Assembly (NCBI RefSeq): GCF_024139115.2
Contig: NC_085139.1
Location: 251,010,067 to 251,074,066 of the forward strand
Reading direction: 5' to 3'
DNA from: Armigeres subalbatus
Lineage: Eukaryota; Arthropoda; Insecta; Diptera; Culicidae
DNA: 64,000 nt
The notes beneath the pieces are model-generated. The model was not told the DNA's origin. It did not search any database and was given only the letters and a program-made list of their open reading frames with translations. The translations under genes were made by a program, and so were the position numbers. Within the stretch, counting starts at the first letter, position 1. Each line of letters starts with the position of its first letter. Below are positions 56,235 to 64,000 of this stretch, piece after piece.

Positions 56235-56979
56235 ATTGTGATTGTATTGAACTTCATTGTATTTGCCAAAATCTCTGTATTTTATTATTATATTTCTAAG
56301 TGCCTGTCCCTAGTCGTCATTCATATGTTCACCTTCCTCTAATAACAAGTTATTCATTCATGGATGAAGGTATAAAAGTATGAATCAAAATTAGTGTTTT
56401 GCGACCCATCATTGACCACGATTCCCAAGAATGTCGCGACTTACAATTTGGTAACCCATGCTATAGAAAACTCACCAGTAGTTTTTGTTCGAAATCTGTT
56501 GCAGATTTGTTTCAACCAATTATAAGTTTAGGATTGTTTTTTTTTTGGGAATCCTCACAGTCAGCAATTTCTTAGATATTGGGCAGATTATAAAAATCGA
56601 TGGTAGCTGATGTTCAAAACTATCTCCAGATCATCAAATTAATGGAATAAAAAATGACGGTTGATTCACACACACACACACACAGTTTTTGTAACATTGC
56701 ACTATGGTCCAGGACAGATTTACGCGGAAAGATGAATTTAACGCCAAAACTATATTTAAAAAAAAACTGTTCTACAAAAAATAGGGTGGCCCATCATATA
56801 AAAAAAATAGAAAATATTTTTTTTATTTCTCGGAATATTGACATGTTATGTTCTACAAAGTTGTAGCGTAGCTTATTCCAATCAATTTTGCTAAAAAACT
56901 TTTTCTGTAGCTCTTAAGTTAGCTGATTTAGAGCAATTTTACCTAATTGGATTAGGGTGTACCTAAAAAAACAGTATTT
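56235..56979. other. AT-rich DNA; short (CA)n at 56668-56685
   Basis: CACACACACACACACACA at about 56668. No gene or other repeat recognised. Confidence 0.4.
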
Positions 56980-57671
56980 TTTATCTACTTTTTTTGTTTC
57001 AGATTTCCCGAAAAAGTCGTCTTCAGGAGACTTTTAGAGCTCAAAAAAATGCAACTTTTGATTAGTAAATATACTCAATATCTTTTCCGGTCAAAAGTTA
57101 TAATCGTTTTTCTGTCAAAATTACATTTTTTTCATAAGTTGATATCTCCGGTTAGGGCAGACCAAAAAATATATTTACACGGCATTTGAAAGAGAAAGTA
57201 ATATTCTTTATTATGTCAACAAATTGGGGATATGTTATTTTTTCATCTCAAGTTTTATCAATTTTACTTAAATCATGTTTTTTAAAATAAATTGATATAA
57301 CTCGACAACGGAAGAAGATACAGACGATATTCTTATAGCAAAACACGCGTTTTGAAAAGCCCCAAAAGCCTGCAGAAGAAGATATTCGTGAGAAATGAAA
57401 AATAGCTCGTGTGGTTTTATTGAAGTTTGGATTTCAATATTTTCAACTGTATTTGGTTCATCATGAAACAAGGAATCTGTACAAAGGTTTACATGTCAAA
57501 AAGGACCGCTATTACGACCGTACGAGGCATTTTTGTGCCTGTGTAACTGTCGCTCATCTAGGTTTTGTGTGAAGCAGTGAAGCAAACACATCTCAGTGTT
57601 ATTGATTTTAAGCGTGTGGGACATAAGAAGTGAGATGGAAGAAGTAAAGGGTCAAACACAATGGATACGTT
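56980..57671 (+). repeat. Segmental repeat copy 2
   Basis: Homologous to 53885-54559. Here the end runs into the palindrome at 57653-57740, which supplies a continuation that copy 1 lacks. This suggests copy 2 is closer to the source arrangement. Confidence 0.9.
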
Positions 57672-57740
57672 TGCGTGCGTTTTGACAGTTTTCCCATGGG
57701 AAAACTGTCAAAACGCACACAAACGTATCCATTGTGTTTG
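57653..57740. repeat. 88-bp palindrome with no loop
   Basis: Arms 57653-57696 and 57697-57740 match at 43 of 44 positions. The centre is CCCATGGG. No spacer separates the arms. Embedded words are ACAATGGATACGTTTG and TTTTGACAGTTTTCCC with their complements. Confidence 0.97.
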
Positions 57741-57744
57741 GCCC

Positions 57745-58977
57745 ATAAGAGAATGGGCATTAGTGAGATGTGAGCAAAGAGACAAAATAAACAGATTTTT
57801 AGTTTAAGCGCAATCATCATTTTAATAAAGTATACTACTCAAATTTTAAGTCTCGTTTTTAAAGAAATAAAGTCGGATTTGATTCATGAGTTCATTTAAA
57901 GCTTGAAGAACTCAGATGTAAGAAGTGAAAATAGAGAAGCAAGAAAAGAGCAGTATAAAATGAGAAATAAGTTGTGAGCTGGGTGCTGCGGATAGAGCCG
58001 CTTTTCTGCGCTCAAGCGAGTAGAGGGATATTTTGAAATCACTCCCATCAACAAAATTATTTTGCAGTTACTTGGCTGTCAAACATTTCCCGCTCTTCGA
58101 ATTTCTCTTTTCACGCTGCATGAGGGCGCACAAATGCGCTAGACTCTACATGACTTTACGATTGTTTACATACATTCAAGCTCCAATCAGCTGCTGAATC
58201 TCGTTAAATTTCGTAACGAGTGCTTTTTAGTTGCATTCCCACTAATTTTCCACTCGAAAAATAATGTGAGAATATTAGTTACAAAGAATACAAAACTCAA
58301 ACAAAGTTTATTTTTATTTTTTTTCCCAAATAATAACAATACTTCTCAATATTAGATCAGAAACAAACATAACCACAATATTCAATGTTTGGCTCCGGCA
58401 CAATAGAAAATTTTGGCTTCAGTTTGACAACCAAATCGATTCTATCCGCACCACCCAGGTTGTGAGAAGTGCTCAAGTATAGCTGATACAGCTGTGCCAT
58501 CTCATGCTCCGGTTTTGACAGCTGGGCAGACCAGAAAGAAGAAGAAGAAGAAGAAGAAGTGCTCAAGAATAAGAAGTGGAATGTGAGATTTGAGCCGAAT
58601 GGAACGAGGCGCTAGTGTCATATTTTTCTTCTTGCTGGGTTGCTGTTCGATTGGTTGCAATTTCAATTGTAAACCTTTTTCTATGCACTTACTTGCTTAT
58701 TACTTTGCATAAACAGCTAGAACTCTGCCTCCTATCTGATATTATTACGTCTAGATACAGAATTACAATGATTGGTCGCTTATTTTCGACGCAGCGTACA
58801 TTGATGTTTTAGTTTAGTAAGTGCGTCTGTTTACACTCCTCTCCATATTGATCAGATGTTGTAAATTCTCTCAAAACGTGTTGCATCTTCCCGAGTAAAA
58901 GAAAACGCTTTTCCCATACCATATTTTAGATGAAATACTTTTTGCAAGCGAATTGTCTGAATTATGATGAAAGAATT
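57745..58977. other. No recognisable gene; (GAA)n at 58535-58558
   Basis: AGAAGAAGAAGAAGAAGAAG at 58535-58558 may be a retroposon tail or a microsatellite. Frames up to 70 codons match nothing known to me. The words GAAATAAGTTGTGAGCTGGG and CGCTTTTCTGCGCTCAAGCG (a short stem at 58000-58020) are present. Confidence 0.35.
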
Positions 58978-59129
58978 CTCGCTTAACTTTTCAAAAGGAC
59001 ATAAGTAACATTTTTTTTCATGATTTTGAATATTACAATCAACAGACCAATATGAAAGCTTTTGATTGCAGTACTCAAATTAAATTATGAAAAAAATGTT
59101 ACTTAGGTCCTTTTGAAAAGTTAAGCGAG
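58978..59129. mobile_element. MITE family B, uninterrupted copy (empty site for MITE A)
   Basis: CTCGCTTAACTTTTCAAAAGGAC at 58978 and GTCCTTTTGAAAAGTTAAGCGAG ending at 59129. The interior AAGTAACATTTTTTTTCATG is mirrored by the right arm. TTAA at 58983-58986 is present once, so this shows the site before insertion of MITE A in the 45-kb copy. Confidence 0.88.
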
Positions 59130-59134
59130 ATATC

Positions 59135-59475
59135 ATTTATGGAAATTTTGCGTTTTATTTTCAATGGAACATTTTGATTTTTTTTATGAATTTGCTATTG
59201 AAGATTGACTCACTCGGCCATTGTGTTACGGAGTTATTAAAAAAAAACATAGTTTTTTCCCCATTTTTCCCAAAAGTTCACTTGAAAAAAAAATTAAATC
59301 GATTTTTTTTTCAAAAACTGATGCAATGCATTCAAATGAACGCAAATAAATGTGAATTGATAAAAATTACTGAATCTATCTCCCCAAAGTGCAGTTTTGA
59401 CCTCTCCTCAATGCTTTTCTTGTTACATTTTATAATACACGAAAAGGGTGGATTATTCTGAGTTTATTTAAGCTT
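59135..59475. other. AT-rich, no recognisable feature
   Basis: The 95-codon plus frame (59174-59461) is lysine/leucine/phenylalanine-rich without homology known to me, and probably fortuitous. Confidence 0.25.
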
Positions 59476-59479
59476 TTAC

Positions 59480-60075
59480 AAAAATCGTCTGCGATCTTTG
59501 AGATTTCTTTTAAAATTTCCATGGAATTTCCTCTGAGCATTCTTTCGGGAATCTCTCTGGAAAGTGCTGAAAGTCTCGCTAATAAAGACAAAAAAAAAAT
59601 CTTTCTTCACAAAACCTTTAATGTATTCTTCGTAAATTTCATTTGAAAATTATGTTGGGAATTCCATCGAGAATTCGTTAGAAATGGCTTACAAAATACC
59701 TTCAGGAAATCCATTAAAATTTCTGTTAGAAAGTACTGCGGAAAGGTCTTTAGGACTTCCGATTTCGTTTTTTTTATTATTTTCCGGAAGAATTCTTTTA
59801 ACACAATTTCCGGAATAAAACCTGCAGGTATTTTGAAAAGAATTTTACATTGTTTTACTAAAGGAAATTCTGGAGAATTTTACAAAGGCCTTTCGGGAGG
59901 TTTTACGAGAGAATCACTGAAGAAATATTTATATGACCTACAGGGGAATTTTTTTATAAATTAATCCTGAAGGAGTTGCTGAAAGAATTTCTGGAGGGTT
60001 TACTAAAGAAATTATAAAATAAATTTCTGGAGAAATTTTCAAATGAATTTTAGGAGAAATTTCCGTCGAACAACC
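59480..60075. repeat. Decayed 24-bp minisatellite, mixed orientation
   Basis: GGAATTCC/GGAATTTTAC words with GAGAATTTTAC and GGAAATTCTGGAG. Strongly eroded. Ends directly at the SINE head. Confidence 0.6.
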
Positions 60076-60079
60076 AGAG

Positions 60080-60377
60080 GAGCTCGGTGGTCTAGTGGCT
60101 ACCGCTTCTGGCTTATAAGCAGGAGGTCGTGGGTTCAATTACAGGCTCGTCCCTTTCCTACTTTGCATTCCCAAGCAGGACAACTTGTTTCACTACTAAA
60201 CATTTCACTGTGTTGCAACTGTTCGAGAAGAATCAATCTTTGCGTATGTGCCATCAAATATAACTCTCTTGCAATCTAAAAAGCGCAAGAGGTGGAGCCT
60301 ACGGAAACATCCTTCGATTGCAGTAAAATTGCAATAATGTTGCAAAATACTACAGCAGAAAAAAATAAATAAAGAAT
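60080..60377 (+). mobile_element. tRNA-derived SINE with clear A and B boxes
   Basis: The head GCTCGGTGGTCTAGTGGCTACC (60082-60103) contains an A box TGGTCTAGTGG (60088-60098). A B box GGTTCAATTAC (60132-60142) follows 33 bp later, with GGAGGTCGTGGGTTC upstream. After ~70 bp of tRNA-like DNA comes an unrelated body ending in AAAAATAAATAAAG (60360-60373). This is a different family from the GAA-tailed SINEs. It appears to have integrated next to the decayed minisatellite. No target duplication was found. Confidence 0.75.
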
Positions 60378-60381
60378 ATAA

Positions 60382-61075
60382 AACTGGGTTAAATTTATGG
60401 ATCTTGTCTTTCTTCATTCTACCGCAGCACTATTCAACACTTCGAAGGGACTGCATGTTGATTGTTGTCTCACCATAAAAACCATACGATTATGAAGTTT
60501 TGTACTCGGAGTTTCTGTTACTTGATTGCACCATCACCGGATAAAATTGAGAGTTGTCAAAACGTTAAACGATGCTAAATTAAACATGAAGACACACTCA
60601 ACTTATCTGCAACTTAATTTAAACAAACAAATAAATTTTGAAAGACGCATTGAAGTTACATGGTACAAAATATGCAACTTGATGATTTTGTTTCGTGTTT
60701 GCAACATAAAGTGCAGTATGCTTTAGTTGTTTGTTTCCAAATGTCAAACACGTACTGCATTGCAATGTGAATGAAACATTGATCACAACTCGAACGTTTT
60801 GACATCTTGATGCAACTTTTTCGTGCTTTGATGTTTTCAATGCCTTTAATGAAACAGAATAGGAATAAGGTGCTTTTTAGAAGATGTTGCGTGTGCTACT
60901 TGGATTTCTATCTTAGTTCGTTCTGTGTTTCACGTTCTACCAAAACGATTTCTACTGTTATAAGGACTGTATCGAAAAAAAGTTATCCACTTTCAAAGTG
61001 TCACTACTCAAAATCTCATGAAGGTATTGCTTTGTTCCATCCTGTATTCGATTTATTCATGTGTTAAGTTTCAAA
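60382..61075. other. Unassigned DNA with repeated GTTGCAA and AACGTTTTGACA words
   Basis: GTTGTCAAAACGTTAAAC near 60555 and GAACGTTTTGACATC near 60791 are in inverted relation, about 240 bp apart. This could mark the ends of a further small element; I could not define them. Confidence 0.35.
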
Positions 61076-61109
61076 CCAGATTTTTTTTATTTATGTTTAA
61101 AATTGGTTT

Positions 61110-61345
61110 TTTCCGATGTATTGCAAGTGGAAAGTGATATTGGAATTCGAGTTTTGGACACACAGCTCTGTAAGAAGGACATCAAGATGGATTATTTGAC
61201 CAAGCGTTTTGCTATCCACCCTGCAAAAGTAAAATTTCATGGTCAACAAGCTTGAGGAATACTACACGCTCGCTAACCTGTTGGAAAAAGGAAGAAAATC
61301 AAGTGATCAGAACTTGAAGAACAAAGCAATTTTATGCCGATTTGT
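61110..61345 (+). pseudogene. Possible Tudor-like domain fragment
   Basis: The frame around 61061-61255 reads 'IGIRVLDTQLCKKDIKM' then 'LTKRFAIHPAKVKFHG'. This resembles the middle of a Tudor domain, where a DYGN strand precedes a conserved '-LR-L--RFA-LPAQA' run. The usual DYG is not present (LDT), so the match is partial. The frame stops after HGQQA, and frame +2 carries on with 'KLEEYYTLANLLEKGRK'. A short piece of a host gene or of a captured transcript is possible; this is my reading from family knowledge and is weak. Confidence 0.25.
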
Positions 61346-61489
61346 AACTAGGAGAAGAAGTTCCCTCTTTAAAAGTGGGTTGTTTCCCAGAATAATGAAA
61401 CAGCGAATTTATTTTTTTAAAGTTATTCTTTCTTTAATAAAATACATCTCCCCGGAATAAGGAATTGGAGGATATAATCCATTCTTTAA

Positions 61490-62040
61490 GCGAAGGCATT
61501 TTCACGAAGTAAGGAAATGGTAGATGTGGCTCATTCTTCACAAACAGGCGCTAGCTCGAAATAAGGCAAATGCAAATGAGTTTCCTTGTTGGAATATGTT
61601 TTCAAAGGGATTTTTAAAAAATCTGAAGAAATTCCTAAAATAATTCGTGAAGGAATTCCCGAAGAAGTTTTCGAAATTTTCTGAGAATTGTTTCTTTGAA
61701 TTTTCAAAGGAATGTCTTGAGGAATTTCTGGATTTATCTTCGAAGTATTTCCAGAGGATTTTCTGGAGAAAGTAGATTCCGAAAAAATGCTTGGAGGAAT
61801 GTCCAAAGAAATTCTTGGAGAAATTTAAGAATGTCGTAAATGCCTTAAGAAGTTCCTTGAGAAATTGCCTTAGGAATTCGTTCGGAAACTCCTAAGGAAA
61901 TTCCTGAAATTTTGTCTTAGATTTATGGAAAGCATTTTGCTTCAAATTCCGGAGGAATTACTGAAGAAATTTCGAGAAGATAAAAATAGCGAGAAAATAA
62001 AGTGGTAATTTTGTTATAAAAGAGACACCTCTTTAAAACC
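61490..62040 (-). repeat. Decayed 24-bp minisatellite, inverted orientation
   Basis: GAAGAAATTCC, GGAATTTCTGG and GGAGGAAT words occur in the reverse orientation of the 12-kb array. Clear from about 61610 to 61990. Confidence 0.6.
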
Positions 62041-62044
62041 AGGC

Positions 62045-62500
62045 GTCCGTGTGCTGTAGACGTGTCTTAAGTGCAGTCAAAGTGTGTGTAAGTGGAAGCT
62101 TAGGGGATGGTTTTTAGGTAATTCCCAAGTCTGTATTACGAAACTTGGAGTTAATTCCTCTTCTACGTCTCTTTTTGAACTTCTTTCCGTCCACACACTC
62201 CACAATTAGGAAAAATAAAATTATATTAGAAAAGTGAAAGTTCCCGGTGTTAGTTTTTTTTTGCCGCGAAAAAACCCTTGATTACCTAGTGGTTAGTCGA
62301 TCCTGGGATTGCCGGAGAGTCTCTTGTGCCCTGGTCTGGCATAGGTACTAATTGCCGACGATTCAGAAACTTAGTTTCACAATCACGCCAAAAACGCTGG
62401 TGCCCCACCATTACCAGTGCTCTAGCGCCGCCAGTGCTCTTGATGTAAGCCCAATTGAATATGTGTCAAAATATTTCTGAAGAAAATGTAATCAATCAAT
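62045..62500. other. Unassigned; possibly tRNA-related head near 62280
   Basis: GATTACCTAGTGGTTAGTCG at about 62279-62298 recalls a tRNA D-arm and A-box style (TAGTGGTTAG), but no B box follows. The rest, with CAATCAATACATT at the end, is unassigned. Confidence 0.3.
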
Positions 62501-62504
62501 ACAT

Positions 62505-62637
62505 TAGTGTTGTCCAATGAGAGCTCGAAGTAGCTCGAAGTTTCTCCCTGTCCTGCTCATGCCCATTTGTTGACAAAAAAGAACGAGCAGGACGGGAACA
62601 ACTTCGAGCTATTTCGAGCTGCTCATTGGACATCACT
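62505..62637. mobile_element. 133-bp foldback element
   Basis: AGTGTTGTCCAATGAGAGCTCG at the left mirrors GAGCTGCTCATTGGACATCACT at the right, with inner GAAGTAGCTCGAAG versus CTTCGAGCTATTTC. The middle GTCCTGCTC/GAGCAGGAC also pairs, so nearly the whole unit folds back. No coding capacity. Confidence 0.8.
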
Positions 62638-62639
62638 AT

Positions 62640-63060
62640 TGCTGAAAAAATATTCGAATAAGTTCCAGGAGGAATCCTTCACAGAATTACAAATGAAGTA
62701 ACTGAACAAATTTCTAATGGAATGATGAAACTAATGGCATGACGAAATTAATGAACCTAACGGCCTTTTTTGTGAAGTTCTTGACCCACACAGCAAAAAC
62801 TACATGGAAAAACGCAGCATATCCCTACAAACAAACTCTCAATGCTCGATTAAATTGGATTGATTTATAAAACTAGCGCAGTCTGAAGTAGCTACAACTT
62901 TTCTATGTATAAATCTTGAAGGATTATCTAAACAAAATTCTGAATACTTTTCGGGCGTAAATCTGTAACAATTGTTGAAATGGATTTTTGAAAGAATTCT
63001 GGAAGACATATCTAAGGATGAACATTCCTGAAAATTAACCAATGTAGCAATTCCTGACAT
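62640..63060. other. AT-rich DNA with traces of the 24-bp minisatellite
   Basis: Isolated GGAATCC and GAATTCTGG words. No gene. Confidence 0.3.
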
Positions 63061-63063
63061 TTT

Positions 63064-63501
63064 TTTATTCCTTTATTTATTTGATAGGCACTCTGTGTTA
63101 CTTAACCGCTACTGTGCCGAGATCTACTGTGGTATTCTGCTGTATATAATCTACACAGGATCTATTTTTAGATTTTTCCATTACTCATTTATTGTTGTCG
63201 TTGCCAGTCCATCTAATCGTGACCGTGAGTCAATTGTGTCCGATTTGTCCATATCATGTATCCAATGATCGTTGCATTGTTCGGTTTCCATTTATCCGAG
63301 AAAGGTTGGAGGATTGCCTCCGAGAAGAACAAGTTGTCAGTCGTCATCAGGCAGCCGTGACGGTAAGGCGCGTACCCCAAAACGCCACTGTTTGGGCTGC
63401 GGATCCTGCGACTGACGAGGGTTTGGTGGAGGGGCTGGGAATCGAACCCATGACCATCCTCTTGTAAGCCGAACGTGTAGTCAACTACGCTACGGGACCC
63501 C
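63064..63501 (-). mobile_element. tRNA-derived SINE, minus strand, with tRNA-like head at 63431-63501
   Basis: On the minus strand the head reads GGGGTCCCGTAGCGTAGTTG (A-box-like TAGCGTAGTTG), has a CTTACAA anticodon-loop-like stretch (TAC), and ends GGGTTCGATTCCC-AGCCCC with a perfect B box GGTTCGATTCC. The acceptor stem pairs only at the first 4-5 bases and the anticodon stem is poor, so it is a SINE head and not a working tRNA. The body continues to 63064 and ends in an A-rich AAATAAATAAAGG tail. Confidence 0.75.
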
Positions 63502-63504
63502 TAT

Positions 63505-64000
63505 TCCTGAAATTTTTGCTATAAAAAATACATGACTAAATCTCAGACGAATCTTCATTCGATCCTGTCCCGCAAAACATGTTGAAAATAGCGCGTGACA
63601 CGCTGGAGTACATCTTGAGCGGCATCTTGCCAGTCTCTTTCTTTTGGTTAGCAGCTTTTAACCACTTGACACGTTCAAAGTCCTCTCACCAGTAGTATAT
63701 GTAGGCAGCGATCATTGATCATCCGTGAAGTTTGCGAGTGCGAAGAAAGATGCCAACCAACGCAACGCCGGATAACAAGTTGATTCAATATTTATTCAAC
63801 CTACTACCAGTTGCTACCGACTGGTTCTTCTACCATCGTTAATCGTGTCCAATGGGGCCTACTAACCAACCGACCGGACGGACGACGGGCACAAGTAGAA
63901 AATCGAAAGCGGATCGAACGGACCTGCTCTGCTGGCTGGTGGGTTGAAATGCCAATTCGAATGGCGTATTTACGCCACTTTGAAAATTAATTATGTAGAT
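63505..64000. other. No recognisable feature; probably low-copy DNA
   Basis: Moderately GC-rich toward 63890 (GGACGGACGACGGGC). No gene or repeat recognised before the window ends. Confidence 0.3.

Noticed and set aside
58357..58566. 69-codon minus frame starting in a serine run
   Set aside because: The serine run is a (GAA)n microsatellite; the remainder matches nothing I know.
63431..63501. Functional tRNA gene
   Set aside because: Acceptor and anticodon stems do not pair; the body continues as a SINE with an A-rich tail.

Overview
The window looks like a piece of a large, repeat-saturated insect genome, most likely a culicine mosquito of the Aedes type. I infer this from the mixture of TTAA-flanked mini-elements, tRNA-derived SINEs with GAA-triplet tails, RTE-like LINEs, BEL/Pao relics and long degenerate minisatellites, all in AT-rich DNA. 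The species is not proven. I find no host protein-coding gene that I would defend, so the stretch is best read as intergenic or deep-intronic sequence built of nested mobile elements.

Layout. 44-5861 is a TTAA-bounded piggyBac-like element whose long inverted arms and core are mainly tandem repeats (131 and 143 bp units) with smaller elements nested inside. 5862-7180 holds 17-bp degenerate arrays, a 332-bp tandem duplication and a SINE. 7400-8730 is a decayed BEL/Pao pol on the minus strand. 10378-18160 is a broken plus-strand RTE-like LINE, whose 5' UTR is split by a 3.55-kb element (11010-14558) with V(D)J-type heptamer ends. 18160-20980 is mainly unassigned. 20981-21518 is a TA-flanked MITE. 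21860-31250 is a very long TTGGAT-type array interrupted by a near full-length minus-strand RTE copy (23059-26331).

Right half. 31370-34560 holds more 17-bp and 24-bp arrays around a GC-richer stretch. 35060-35790 is an RT relic. 36043-37788 carries a MITE, a 104-bp-arm hairpin and a TTAA mini-element. 40515-45682 is very AT-rich and contains SINE and MITE copies, ending in one MITE inserted in another. 46676-49587 is a hAT element with 8-bp target duplications. 49613-49867 is a small DNA element with TTTCA duplications. 52060-63500 is mostly degraded arrays plus a 0.67-kb segmental duplication, an 88-bp palindrome, SINEs and a small possible Tudor-like coding fragment.

The coding information recognised belongs to transposons: apurinic endonuclease and reverse transcriptase of RTE-like LINEs (two substantial copies and two fragments), BEL/Pao RNase H and integrase, and hAT transposase. 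All copies are interrupted. Several insertions can be dated relative to each other because an uninterrupted copy of the target lies in the same window.
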